This document shows, one piece after another, positions 20,760 to 28,939 of a stretch of 64,000 nt of DNA. Under the pieces are notes generated by a model that worked only from the letters and a program-made list of their open reading frames with translations, did no database searches and was not told where the DNA came from. Where the stretch lies: assembly GCF_022549225.1 (NCBI RefSeq), contig NZ_JAKZFD010000010.1:1-64000 (forward strand), in the 5' to 3' direction. The translations under genes and the position numbers were made by a program. This stretch comes from Pelomonas sp. CA6 (GTDB lineage: Bacteria; Pseudomonadota; Gammaproteobacteria; Burkholderiales; Burkholderiaceae_C). The stretch's first letter is position 1; every line of letters starts with the position of its first letter.

Positions 20760-21518
20760 ATGAGCGCCTCTTCCTCCTCTCCCTCCAAGACCCAGATCCT
20801 GTTTGGCTTCCACGCCGTCACCGTGCGGCTGAAGACCGCGCCGGACTCGGTCCAGGAGATCCATTTCGACGCCACGCGCCGCGACCAGCGCATGCGCCAG
20901 TTCCTGGACCGTGCCCGAGACGCCGGCGTGCGCCTGATCGACAGCGACGACGAGCGCCTGCACAAGCTCTGCGGCAACCACCGCCACCAGGGCGTGGTCG
21001 CGCGCGTCAGCGCGGTGGCGCGCTCGCATTCGCTGGACGAGGTGCTGGACGGCGTCGACGGCGCGCCGCTGGTGCTGGTGCTGGACGGCGTGACCGACCC
21101 GCACAACCTCGGCGCCTGCCTGCGCGTGGCCGACGGCGCGGGCGCCCATGCGGTGGTGGCGCCCAAGGACCATGCGGTGGGGCTCAACGCCACGGTGGCC
21201 AAGGTCGCCAGCGGCGCGGCCGAGACCGTGCCCTACCTGATGGTCACCAACCTGGCGCGCACCCTCAATGAGTTGAAGGAACGCGACATCTGGGTTGTCG
21301 GCACCTCCGACCGGGCCGAGAAGACCCTGTATGACCTGGACCTGAAGGGCCCGGTCGCGCTGGTGCTGGGCGCCGAGGGCGAGGGCATGCGCCAGCTCAC
21401 CGCCAAGACCTGCGACGAGCTGGTGCGCATCCCCATGCAGGGCGCGGTGGAGAGCCTCAACGTCTCGGTCGCCGCCGGCGTCTGCCTCTACGAGGCGCTG
21501 CGCCAGCGCAAGGGATAA
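20760..21518 (+). CDS. rlmB: 23S rRNA (guanosine-2'-O-)-methyltransferase RlmB
   Basis: 252 aa from the ATG at 20760. N-terminal SpoU substrate-binding domain ([15 protein letters not shown]), then a SPOUT knot with the three motifs [32 protein letters not shown] and [22 protein letters not shown]. The family methylates G2251 of 23S rRNA. GACAAT ends 6 nt before the start codon, suggesting a leaderless or nearly leaderless mRNA. upp follows 29 bp later. Confidence 0.92.
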   Translation: MSASSSSPSKTQILFGFHAVTVRLKTAPDSVQEIHFDATRRDQRMRQFLDRARDAGVRLIDSDDERLHKLCGNHRHQGVVARVSAVARSHSLDEVLDGVDGAPLVLVLDGVTDPHNLGACLRVADGAGAHAVVAPKDHAVGLNATVAKVASGAAETVPYLMVTNLARTLNELKERDIWVVGTSDRAEKTLYDLDLKGPVALVLGAEGEGMRQLTAKTCDELVRIPMQGAVESLNVSVAAGVCLYEALRQRKG

Positions 21519-21547
21519 TCGGGCCAACTCATCCCCCCATTGCCACC

Positions 21548-22180
21548 ATGCCCGTCATCGAAGTCAAACATCCCCTGGTCAAGCACAAGATCGGCCTGAT
21601 GCGCGAGGCCGACATCTCGACCAAGAAGTTCCGCGAACTGACGGGCGAGGTCGCGCGGTTGCTGGCCTACGAGGCCACCGCCGATTTCCCGCTCGAGAAG
21701 ACGACGATCGACGGCTGGTGCGGCCCGGTGGAGATCGACCAGATCTCCGGCCGCAAGGTCACGGTGGTGCCCATCCTGCGCGCCGGCCTGGGCATGCTGG
21801 ACGGCGTGCTGGACATGATGCCCAACGCCAAGGTCAGCGTCGTCGGCCTCGCGCGCGACCACGAGACCCTGCAGCCGGTGAACTACTTCGACAAGTTCGT
21901 CGGCCATCTGGGCGAGCGCACCGCGCTGATCATCGACCCCATGCTGGCCACCGCCGGCTCCATGATCGCGACGGTGGACCTGCTGAAGAAGCGTGGCTGC
22001 AAGGACATCCGCGCGCTGGTGCTGGTCGCCGCGCCCGAGGGCGTGGCCGCGCTGCAAAAGGCCCACCCGGAGGTGCGGTGCTGGACGGCGGCCATCGACT
22101 CGCACCTCAACGAGCAGGGCTACATCATTCCCGGCCTGGGCGACGCCGGCGACAAGATCTTCGGCACGAAGGACGCCTGA
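21548..22180 (+). CDS. upp: Uracil phosphoribosyltransferase
   Basis: 210 aa, the normal length. Makes UMP from uracil and PRPP in pyrimidine salvage. The PRPP-binding loop is [21 protein letters not shown], the GTP/uracil region ends in [16 protein letters not shown], and [14 protein letters not shown] is the standard core. It is probably co-transcribed with rlmB and ends convergently, 21 bp from a VOC gene. Confidence 0.97.
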   Translation: MPVIEVKHPLVKHKIGLMREADISTKKFRELTGEVARLLAYEATADFPLEKTTIDGWCGPVEIDQISGRKVTVVPILRAGLGMLDGVLDMMPNAKVSVVGLARDHETLQPVNYFDKFVGHLGERTALIIDPMLATAGSMIATVDLLKKRGCKDIRALVLVAAPEGVAALQKAHPEVRCWTAAIDSHLNEQGYIIPGLGDAGDKIFGTKDA

Positions 22181-22201
22181 GGCCCCCTTCGCACCAGCGC
22201 G

Positions 22202-22582
22202 TCATTCGGCGGCCTGGTTGATCACGGCCTCGATGCGATGGCCATCCGGGTCGACCAGGAAAGCGGCGTAGTAATGCGGCCCGTAGTGCGGGCGCAATCC
22301 CGGCGAGCCGTTGTCCTGCCCGCCGATGCGCAGCGCATCGCGGTGGAAACGGTCGACCGCCGCCCGGTCCGGTGCGGCGAACGCGAGGTGAAACCCTGGC
22401 CCGGCGGCGATCGCCGGCGAGCGCAACTTCAGGCAGAGCTTGTCCTTGCCGTCTTCGACGCCATAGCCGATGGCGGTGTCGTCCTCGAAGACGCGCCGAA
22501 AGCCCAGTGCGCCCAGGGCCGCGTCATAGAAACGCCCGCTCAGGGCAAGGTCCGCGACCGGCAGTGAGAGGTGATGCAGCAT
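22202..22582 (-). CDS. VOC-family (glyoxalase/dioxygenase-fold) protein
   Basis: 126 aa, one vicinal-oxygen-chelate unit of two beta-alpha-beta-beta-beta modules: HHLSLPVADLALSGRFYDAALGALGF at the start and YYAAFLVDPDGHRIEAV at the end. Metal-ligand His and Glu residues are present at the expected ends. Substrate is unknown. It lies 37 bp downstream of the chromate-transporter pair on the same strand and may be read with it. Confidence 0.85.
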   Translation of the reverse strand: MLHHLSLPVADLALSGRFYDAALGALGFRRVFEDDTAIGYGVEDGKDKLCLKLRSPAIAAGPGFHLAFAAPDRAAVDRFHRDALRIGGQDNGSPGLRPHYGPHYYAAFLVDPDGHRIEAVINQAAE

Positions 22583-22619
22583 GGGCGTCGGTGTGTCGAG
22601 TGGTCGAATCCTTCGGCCT

Positions 22620-23171
22620 TCAGACCCAGCCCAGCGCCCCCGCCACGCCGCCGGCCAGCACCATCCACACCAGGCTCAGCCGGGTGCGCAGCGTCAGCGC
22701 CACGGTGGCGGCGATCAGGGCCAGGGTGGCCCAGCGATGCTCGGGCACGAGCAGATAGGGCTGGGCGAGCAGCCAGCCGGTGGCCAGCATCAGGCCCAGG
22801 GTCAGCGGGGCCATGCCCAACGTGAAGGCACGCACGGCCAGGCGCTCGCGGTTGGCGCGCGCCCAGCGCGTGGCCACCATCACCAGCGTGGTCGAGGGCA
22901 GCATGATGCCGAGCATGGCCGCCGCGGCGCCGGGCAGGCCGGCCGTGTTGTAGCCCAGCACGGCCACGAAGAGGATGTTGGGCCCGGGCGCGGCCTGGGC
23001 CAGCGCGATGGAGCTGGTGAACTGGGTGTCGGTCAGCCAGTGGCGCTGGTCGACCAGGAAGCGGTGCATCTCCGGCGCGGTGCTGATCGCGCCGCCGATG
23101 GACAGCAGCGACAGCATCAGGAAATGCAGCATCAGCTGCAGCAGCAGGCTCCAGTCCCAGGCCGTTCCCAT
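22620..23171 (-). CDS. Chromate transporter, short-chain subunit 2
   Basis: 183 aa from the ATG at 23171, whose A is also the last base of the upstream subunit's stop codon (TGATG overlap). It is a membrane protein with about five or six helices and the CHR-family core SIGGAISTAPEMHRFLVDQ and FTSSIALAQAAPGPNILFVAVLGY. Short-chain ChrA proteins work as a pair of inverted halves; the partner is the gene immediately upstream. They export chromate, or in some hosts probably related oxyanions. Confidence 0.88.
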   Translation of the reverse strand: MGTAWDWSLLLQLMLHFLMLSLLSIGGAISTAPEMHRFLVDQRHWLTDTQFTSSIALAQAAPGPNILFVAVLGYNTAGLPGAAAAMLGIMLPSTTLVMVATRWARANRERLAVRAFTLGMAPLTLGLMLATGWLLAQPYLLVPEHRWATLALIAATVALTLRTRLSLVWMVLAGGVAGALGWV

Positions 23172-23767
23172 CAGTCCGCTCCCTCGCGGCCGCGCAGCGC
23201 GCGCCAGGCCAGTGCCATGCCCAGGCCGCCCACGCCCAGCACCACCCAGACCAGCGGCGCCCGCCACACCACGGTGGCGGCGATCACCAGCGTGGCCAGC
23301 AGCAATGCCGGCCGCAGCCCGACGGGGTTGGCGCGCAGCGAAGGCAGCAGCTTGAGCCCGGTGGCCAGGATCAGCCCGGCCGACACCGCGCCCATGCCGC
23401 GCAGCGCGCCCTGCAGGGTCTGCGCATGCGGGGATCCATCCGACCAGCCCGCCGCGGCGGCGGCCAGCCCCAGCACGATCAGGGCCGGCAGCAGCAGCAT
23501 GCCGGCCAGCGCCATCAGCGCGCCGCGCAGGCCGAAGAAGCGGTCGCCGATCATCAGCGACAGGTTCACGACGTTGGGTCCCGGCAGCACCTGGGCCACC
23601 GAGAGCATCTCGACGAACTCCTCGCGCGTGAGCCAGCCCAGGCGCTCCACCAGTTCGCGCTGCGCCACCGCCAGCACGCCGCCGAAGCCCTGCAGCGCCA
23701 GCCGGTTGAAGGCCCAGAACAGCGCGCCGGGGCTGTGCGGGCGGGATGTCGGGGCGGCCGGGTTCAG
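23171..23767 (-). CDS. Chromate transporter, short-chain subunit 1 (non-standard start)
   Basis: 198 aa if translation begins at the CTG at 23767, which overlaps the stop of the upstream dehydrogenase (CTGA). The conserved part begins about 15 codons in (ALFWAFNRLALQGFGGVL) and includes FVEMLSVAQVLPGPNVVNLS, the CHR half-transporter motif. There is no ATG, GTG or TTG in frame near the expected start: the next in-frame ATG is at 24145, 126 codons back, inside the dehydrogenase. So either a CTG start with translational coupling is used, or the protein carries an odd long N-terminus. It ends overlapping subunit 2. Confidence 0.75.
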   Translation of the reverse strand: MNPAAPTSRPHSPGALFWAFNRLALQGFGGVLAVAQRELVERLGWLTREEFVEMLSVAQVLPGPNVVNLSLMIGDRFFGLRGALMALAGMLLLPALIVLGLAAAAAGWSDGSPHAQTLQGALRGMGAVSAGLILATGLKLLPSLRANPVGLRPALLLATLVIAATVVWRAPLVWVVLGVGGLGMALAWRALRGREGAD

Positions 23768-24771
23768 CGCAGGACCTTCAGCGCGTCGGGGTTGACGATG
23801 TTGCTGGGCTGCCCTTTGATGTAGTTCAGCACGTTGTCGAAGGCGGCGCTGAAATACATCTCGTAGCTGTCCAGCTCCACATAGCCGATGTGGGGCGTGC
23901 AGACGGCGTTCTCCAGGCGCAGCAGCGGATGGCCTTGCAGGATGGGTTCGCTCTCGAAGACGTCCACCGCCGCCATGCCCGGCCGGCCGCGGTTCAGCGC
24001 GTGCACCAGCGCGCCGTCGGCCAGCAGCTCGGCGCGCGAGGTGTTGACGAACAGCGCCGAAGGCTTCATGCGCGACAGGTCCTCGGGGCCGATCTGGGCA
24101 CGCGTCTCGGGCGTCAGGCGCAGGTGCAGGCTGAGCACGTCGCATTGCTCGAAGAAGCTCTCGCGGCTCTCGGCCGCCAGATGGCCATCGGCCTCGGCGC
24201 GCAGGCGCGAGGCCTCGCTGCCCCAGACCACCACCTTCATGCCAAAGGCCTTGCCATAGCCGGCGACCAACTGGCCGATGCGGCCATAGCCCCAGACGCC
24301 CAGCACCTTGCCGCGCAGCACCATGCCGATGCCGAAATTGGCCGGCATGGACGCGGCCTTGAGGCCGGACTGCTGCCAGGCGCCGTGCTTGAGGTTGCCG
24401 ATGTACTGCGGCAGGCGGCGCATCGCGGCCATGATCAGCGCCCAGGTCAGCTCGGCCGGCGCGACCGGGGAGCCCACGCCCTCGGCGACCGCGATGCCCA
24501 GCCGTGTGCAGGCCTCCAGGTCGATGTGGGCGCCGACGCGGCCGGTCTGCGCGATCAGCTTGAGGCGGGGCAGTTTTTCCAGCAGCTGGCGGTTGAACTG
24601 GGTGCGCTCGCGGATGGTGACCAGCACGTCGGCGTCACGCAAGCGGATGGACAGCTGGCCCAGTCCCTTCACCGTGTTGGTGTAGACCTTGGCGTTCAGC
24701 GATTCCAGCTTGTCGGCGCAGCGCAGCTTGCGGACCGCATCCTGGTAGTCGTCGAGGATGATGATGTTCAT
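23764..24771 (-). CDS. D-2-hydroxyacid dehydrogenase, NAD-dependent
   Basis: 335 aa from the ATG at 24771 (an ATG 15 nt earlier is also open). Rossmann motif VWGYGRIGQLVAGYG; catalytic Arg in FVNTSRAELLADGAL, Glu in VDVFESEPILQGHPLL and His in CTPHIGYVELDSYE. It belongs to the phosphoglycerate-dehydrogenase-like group without an ACT domain, so it is unlikely to be the main SerA. Its stop codon overlaps the apparent start of the chromate transporter, so the three genes form one transcription unit. Confidence 0.92.
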   Translation of the reverse strand: MNIIILDDYQDAVRKLRCADKLESLNAKVYTNTVKGLGQLSIRLRDADVLVTIRERTQFNRQLLEKLPRLKLIAQTGRVGAHIDLEACTRLGIAVAEGVGSPVAPAELTWALIMAAMRRLPQYIGNLKHGAWQQSGLKAASMPANFGIGMVLRGKVLGVWGYGRIGQLVAGYGKAFGMKVVVWGSEASRLRAEADGHLAAESRESFFEQCDVLSLHLRLTPETRAQIGPEDLSRMKPSALFVNTSRAELLADGALVHALNRGRPGMAAVDVFESEPILQGHPLLRLENAVCTPHIGYVELDSYEMYFSAAFDNVLNYIKGQPSNIVNPDALKVLR

Positions 24772-24864
24772 GGCGTGCGCGGCCATTTTGCACCGCCTCC
24801 GCGGCCTCGCCGGCGTGGGACTGCAACTTTCGTGAAACAGCGTGGCCCGGACCGGGCCGCACGC

Positions 24865-25194
24865 TCAGCTGGCGAAGGCGCAGAGCAGCTGGTCGATGTC
24901 GGCGCGATGGCGCTCGGCGCGCGGGCATTCCGTGGGCAGCGCCTCCAGCAGCGGGTGGCTCAGCACCCACAGCTCGATGGGCTCGCCGGCCGTGCGGATG
25001 CGTGCCTGCAGCTCGCCAGCGCCAGGGCCTTGCAGCTCGGCCGCGGCGCGCGAACAGGCGAGCTTCAGCGCCAGGAAGTGCTCGCGCGCCTGGGCGCGTC
25101 CGCGTCGGTCGCTCAGGCTGGCCTGGGGGAAGCGCACCGAGGCATAGGCCCAGGGTGGCGGGAAGTCCGGGATGGAGCGCAGGGTGAGGGTCAT
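24865..25194 (-). CDS. Hypothetical protein, 109 aa
   Basis: 109 aa from the ATG at 25194, 7 bp after the stop of the gene upstream. It is soluble, with no signal peptide. The middle is helical (REHFLALKLACSRAAAELQG) and the C-terminus has IELWVLSHPLLEALPTE. Not recognised. The two-gene unit (with 25202-25684) is divergent from the norE-like gene. Confidence 0.6.
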   Translation of the reverse strand: MTLTLRSIPDFPPPWAYASVRFPQASLSDRRGRAQAREHFLALKLACSRAAAELQGPGAGELQARIRTAGEPIELWVLSHPLLEALPTECPRAERHRADIDQLLCAFAS

Positions 25195-25201
25195 GGTGGG
25201 G

Positions 25202-25684
25202 CTAGAGCGGCATTCCGCGGCGCTGGGGCTGGAGCAGCGGGCCCAGCGAGGCCAGCCGGCGTTCGGCTTCCTGCTGGCTGAGTGCCCGCGCGACTTCGTT
25301 GTAGAGGGCGGTGCGCAGGTACCAGAGATCCTGGATGCCGCGCGCCCGCGTGATGCCGTGCTGCAGCTCGGCGGCGGCCTGGCCGTCCAGCCCCTGCAGG
25401 CAGGCGCGGCAGGCCTCGCGCAGCGCCTGCATGTGGGCGCTGTCGGGGCCGCGGCGGCGCCGTTCGCGCGGCAGCCAGCGCAACAGGCTTTGCAAGAAGG
25501 AGTCGGTGTTGCGCGCCGTGGCCGAGCCGGTGGCGAGCTGCGAGGACTCGTCGCGCGCGCCGGGGGGCGGCTGGGCCGACGCCGGGCACCAGGCCAGCGT
25601 GGACAGCTGCAGCGGATCGACCATGGCGGGCGTCCGGCCGTCGTGGGCCGCATGCCGGAGGGACCTCAATGTCTTGTGGATCAT
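25202..25684 (-). CDS. Hypothetical protein, 160 aa
   Basis: 160 aa from the ATG at 25684; the ORF is open further upstream, but that region has weak coding character and contains the divergent control region. No signal peptide or membrane helix. A basic linker (RWLPRERRRRGPD) precedes a helical C-terminal half (ACRACLQGLDGQAAAELQHG, LYNEVARALSQQEAERRLASLG). Not recognised. It is probably co-transcribed with the 109-aa gene. Confidence 0.6.
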   Translation of the reverse strand: MIHKTLRSLRHAAHDGRTPAMVDPLQLSTLAWCPASAQPPPGARDESSQLATGSATARNTDSFLQSLLRWLPRERRRRGPDSAHMQALREACRACLQGLDGQAAAELQHGITRARGIQDLWYLRTALYNEVARALSQQEAERRLASLGPLLQPQRRGMPL

Positions 25685-25809
25685 GGGGGGCTCTGATGGC
25701 TGGTCCGGGTTCCCCCTCCCCGGGGACCGCGGTGAGCCTCTGACCCAGGGGAGGGCAGGGGCGAGCCACCATTCTGGGGAGCTGACCGGTGCGGCAAAGC
25801 GGCGATAAG

Positions 25810-25847
25810 GGCCGGGAGACACGGCCAGATCCGTGCCGTCTGCACGG
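25810..25847. other. Two adjacent small stem-loops in the norE upstream region
   Basis: GGCCG/CGGCC (25810-25826) and CCGTGC/GCACGG (25831-25847) stand side by side in the 260-bp divergent region 25685-25944. They could belong to a 5' leader of the norE-like transcript or be chance structure in GC-rich DNA. Sequence between and around them does not match a riboswitch class I know. Confidence 0.25.
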
Positions 25848-25871
25848 CGCCCGCCCCAGGGCCGGAAAGTC

Positions 25872-25885
25872 TTGAACCAGTGCAA
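25872..25885 (+). promoter_or_regulatory. Possible FNR/DNR-type half-matching site
   Basis: TTGAACCAGTGCAA has the layout of the FNR/NnrR/DNR box (TTGAT-N4-ATCAA) with 7 of 10 conserved positions, 60 nt before the preferred norE start. norEF genes are often controlled by this regulator family, which is why it is worth listing, but the match is imperfect. Confidence 0.3.
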
Positions 25886-25944
25886 GGAAACCGGGCGGCG
25901 CGCCGGCTACGGTGGAGGCTGCCCCGCTGAAAGAGAGCCTTGCC

Positions 25945-26556
25945 GTGAGCACCACCGCCCTGACTTCGTTGCCGCTGCCGGCCGCGCCACGCCGCGGCGG
26001 CCAGGGGAGGGTGCCCGGCAACCTGGGCATCTGGGCCGGCATCTGCTGCGAATTCATCGAGTTTTCGGTGCTGTTCACCGTCTATTTCGTCGCCCGCAGC
26101 CATGCGCCCGAGGCCTTCCATGCCGGCGCGCAGCGCCTGTCGCAGACCGCCGGCGTCGTGATCACGTTGCTGATGATCACCAGCAGCGCGCTGCTGGCCT
26201 GTGCCGTGGCCAGCCTGCGCGCCGGGCGCCGGCGTGAGTCGCAACGTTGGCTGATGGGGGCCTTGCTGGTGGCGCTGGGCTACCCGGTGGTGAAGCTCCT
26301 GGAGTTCCACTTCAACCTGTCCCAAGGGCTGGGCGTGGGTGCCGGGCTGTTTTTCACGGTCTATTACTACCTCTGCATCGCTCACATGATCCATGCCGTC
26401 TGGGGCATCATGGGCATGTGCTGGGCGCTGGCGCGCCATCTTGGCGGCGCCTACACCCCCGAGCAACACGAGGGCCTGGAGGCGCTGGCCAGCTACTGGC
26501 ACGCCACCGACCTGGTCTGGCTGGCCATCTTCCCCTTCTTCTACGTGCTGGTCTGA
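25945..26556 (+). CDS. norE: NorE-like heme-copper oxidase subunit III family protein
   Basis: 203 aa from the GTG at 25945, with AAGAGAG about 8 nt upstream; a GTG at 25912 would add 11 residues. Five membrane helices. Signatures are GNLGIWAGICCEFIEFSVLFTVYF at the start and YYYLCIAHMIHAVWGIMGM, SYWHATDLVWLAIFPFFYVLV at the end, as in COX3/NorE proteins. NorE is thought to help assembly or full activity of nitric oxide reductase. The catalytic norC/norB genes are not in this window. Confidence 0.82.
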   Translation: MSTTALTSLPLPAAPRRGGQGRVPGNLGIWAGICCEFIEFSVLFTVYFVARSHAPEAFHAGAQRLSQTAGVVITLLMITSSALLACAVASLRAGRRRESQRWLMGALLVALGYPVVKLLEFHFNLSQGLGVGAGLFFTVYYYLCIAHMIHAVWGIMGMCWALARHLGGAYTPEQHEGLEALASYWHATDLVWLAIFPFFYVLV

Positions 26557-26559
26557 GCC

Positions 26560-26844
26560 ATGAGCGACCTGTCCTCGCCCCGTCCCGGCCGCTCGCTGCG
26601 GCCCCTGCTGCTGGCCTGGGCCGCGCTGGTGCTGCTGACTCTGCTGAGCCCGCTGCTGAGCCACGTGCTGAAGGACCCACGCCTGGGCGCGCTGGTGGTG
26701 GCCAGCATTCTGTGGGCCAAGGCCTGGCTGGTGCTGCGCCATTTCCTGGAGGTCCAGCTGGCCCGGACCTTCATCGCCCGCGCGCTGTGGATCTTCGTGT
26801 CCTACGCGCCGCTGGCCATCGTGCTGACCACCTTCCTGGCCTGA
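26560..26844 (+). CDS. norF: NorF-like subunit IV family protein
   Basis: 94 aa with three predicted membrane helices, the size and shape of NorF/prokaryotic cytochrome c oxidase subunit IV. It starts 3 bp after the norE stop, so the two are one operon. LGALVVASILWAKAWLVLRHFLEV fits the family. Its role is accessory to a nitric oxide reductase or oxidase encoded elsewhere. Confidence 0.75.
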   Translation: MSDLSSPRPGRSLRPLLLAWAALVLLTLLSPLLSHVLKDPRLGALVVASILWAKAWLVLRHFLEVQLARTFIARALWIFVSYAPLAIVLTTFLA

Positions 26845-26875
26845 TCCGACAAGCCGGCCCGGCTGTCCACTACTG

Positions 26876-26917
26876 GGCAATTGCCGGGTTTTGATCGCCC
26901 AATTGGCGCGATCGCGC
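26876..26917 (+). promoter_or_regulatory. Cluster of operator-like palindromes upstream of the GT41 gene
   Basis: Three palindromes lie in 42 bp: GGCAATTGCC (26876-26885), CCAATTGG (26899-26906) and GCGCGATCGCGC (26906-26917). The two AATTG-centred ones are 22 bp apart centre to centre, about two helical turns, as for tandem repressor sites. A TAACAT (26932-26937) just downstream may be a -10. They precede the glycosyltransferase/type I secretion cluster. Confidence 0.35.
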
Positions 26918-27042
26918 GCCCGGCGGCGGCCTAACATCCCCCCAAAGCCGGCCCGTGGGGCCCGGAGCGGCCGCGCGCGAGGCGTGGCGGCCGTCCGGAC
27001 CCGCCTGGGCCGTCGCCCCGGTCTGGCCCGGAATCCGACACC

Positions 27043-28920
27043 ATGAACATCGCCGCACCCAGCATGCAGAACCTCAGCGTCCCCGAGGCGGAAGCCCGCG
27101 CGCTCGAGCAGGCCCTGGCGCAGAGTCGCGCCGGCCAGCTGGGCCTGGCCGAATTGCTGGGCCTGGCCGGCACGCTGCAGCAGCGAGGCCACCTGGACGC
27201 GGCCCTGCTGCTGTACGAGACCTGGGTGGCCCACCAGCAGACGCCGCTGCGCGTCGTCGCGCTGTACAACATGGGCACACTGCTGAGTCAGCAGCGCCTC
27301 TACGACCGCGCCGAGCAGGTCTACCGCCAGGCGTTGGAGATCAAGCCCGATTTCACCCAGGCGGCCCTGAACCTGGGCCACCAGCTGGAGCACCTGGGCC
27401 GCCCGGCCGAGGCGCTGCAATGCTGGGCCGCGGTGGCCGACGACCAGGGCCCGCAGGATCCGATGGGCACCGACCCGCTGGAGTTGCGCATCCATGCGCT
27501 GAACAACTCCGCGCGGCTGCTCGAGCAACTGCGCCAATACCCCGCCGCCGAGGCGCGCATGCGCCAGAGCCTGGCGCTCAAGCCGGCCCAGCCCGACGTC
27601 ACGCAGCACTATGTGCACATCCGCCAGAAGCAGTGCGCCTGGCCGGTGTACCAGCCGCTGGGCGAGGTGACGATGAACCAGCTGATCGCCGGCACCTCGC
27701 TGCTGGCCATGCTGTCGGCGAGCGACGATCCGGCGCTGCAGATGATGGCCTCGCAGCGCTTCGTGCACGACCGCGTGCAGAAGTACAGCGGCGCGCCGCT
27801 GCACAAGCTGGCGGCGCAGCAGCGCCCGCGCGAAGGCAAGATCCGCATCGGCTACCTGTCCGGCGACCTGTGCATGCATGCGGTGGGGCTGCTGACCGCG
27901 GAGCTGTACGAACTGCACGACAAGAGCCGCTTCGAGCTGCACGCCTTTTGCTGGAGCCGCGAGGACGGTTCGCCGCTGCGCGCGCGCATCGTCGCGGCGA
28001 TGGACAAGGTCTGGCGCATCGGCGAACTGGACGACCGCAAGGCCGCCGAGCTGATCGCCGGGCAGGGCATCGACGTGCTGGTGGACCTGCAGGGCCTGAC
28101 CAGCGGCGCGCGCCCCAACATCCTGGCCTACCGGCCAGCGCCGGTGCAGGTGGGCTACCTGGGCCTGCCGGCGACCTCCATGCTGCCCGGCGTGGACTGG
28201 ATCGTCGCCGACCGCTTCGTGATGCCGCCGGAGTACCTGCCCTACTGCAGCGAAAAGCCCATCTACCTGCCGCATTGCTACCAGGTCAGCGACCGCCGCC
28301 GCGAGGCCGGCCCGCTGCCCACGCGCGCCCAGTACGGGCTGCCGGAGCAGGGCTTCGTCTATTGTTCGTTCAACAACAACCACAAGCTGGGCGAGGAAAC
28401 CTTCTCGGCCTGGATGCGCATCCTGAAGGCGGTGCCGGACAGCGTGCTGTGGCTGCTGGCGGACAACGAATGGTCGCGCGCCCACATGCAGCAGGCCGCG
28501 ATCGCGCAGGGCGTGGACCCGGCGCGGCTGGTGTTCGCGCCGCGCGAGGACCCGCCCGCCTACCTGGCGCGCTTCCAGCTGCCGGACCTGGTGCTGGACA
28601 CCTTCCCGTACAACGCCGGCACCACCGCGAGCGACTGCCTGTGGATGGGCACGCCCATCCTGACCCGCTCGGGCCGGACGTACATCTCGCGCATGTGCGG
28701 CAGCTTGCTCACCGCGGTGGGCCTGCCCGATCTGGTGACGCATTCGCTGGACGAGTACGAGCGCCTGGCGATCACCATCGGTCGCAACCCGGCCCGCGCG
28801 GCGTCCTACAAGCGCTATCTGCGCGAGCATGGCCGCCAGAGCGCGCTGTTCGACCTGCCGCAGATCGTGAAGGACCTGGAGTCCGAGTTCGAGCGCCTGG
28901 CGCTGGCGCAGCGCGGCTGA
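27043..28920 (+). CDS. GT41-family glycosyltransferase (OGT/SPINDLY-like) with N-terminal TPR
   Basis: 625 aa. Residues ~15-190 form TPR helices (ALYNMGTLLSQQRLYDRAEQ, FTQAALNLGHQLEHLG). The catalytic part begins with IRIGYLSGDLCMHAVG (His279, equivalent by alignment to the conserved OGT histidine). It has VDLQGLTSGARPNILAYRPAP and QVGYLGLPATSM, then SFNNNHKLGEETFSAW with Lys448, and ends with LDTFPYNAGTTASDCLWMG. The family transfers GlcNAc or another hexose from a nucleotide sugar to protein Ser/Thr, or to Asn in HMW1C-type members, in the cytoplasm. It is the first gene of a cluster; the type I secretion ATPase follows after 19 bp. Confidence 0.9.
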   Translation: MNIAAPSMQNLSVPEAEARALEQALAQSRAGQLGLAELLGLAGTLQQRGHLDAALLLYETWVAHQQTPLRVVALYNMGTLLSQQRLYDRAEQVYRQALEIKPDFTQAALNLGHQLEHLGRPAEALQCWAAVADDQGPQDPMGTDPLELRIHALNNSARLLEQLRQYPAAEARMRQSLALKPAQPDVTQHYVHIRQKQCAWPVYQPLGEVTMNQLIAGTSLLAMLSASDDPALQMMASQRFVHDRVQKYSGAPLHKLAAQQRPREGKIRIGYLSGDLCMHAVGLLTAELYELHDKSRFELHAFCWSREDGSPLRARIVAAMDKVWRIGELDDRKAAELIAGQGIDVLVDLQGLTSGARPNILAYRPAPVQVGYLGLPATSMLPGVDWIVADRFVMPPEYLPYCSEKPIYLPHCYQVSDRRREAGPLPTRAQYGLPEQGFVYCSFNNNHKLGEETFSAWMRILKAVPDSVLWLLADNEWSRAHMQQAAIAQGVDPARLVFAPREDPPAYLARFQLPDLVLDTFPYNAGTTASDCLWMGTPILTRSGRTYISRMCGSLLTAVGLPDLVTHSLDEYERLAITIGRNPARAASYKRYLREHGRQSALFDLPQIVKDLESEFERLALAQRG

Positions 28921-28939
28921 ACGGACGAAGATCCACCCC

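Noticed and set aside
25790-25847. Cobalamin riboswitch before norE, suggested by a GGGAGAC-like stretch resembling a B12 box
   Set aside because: The rest of the conserved cobalamin riboswitch core is missing and the downstream gene has no link to B12.
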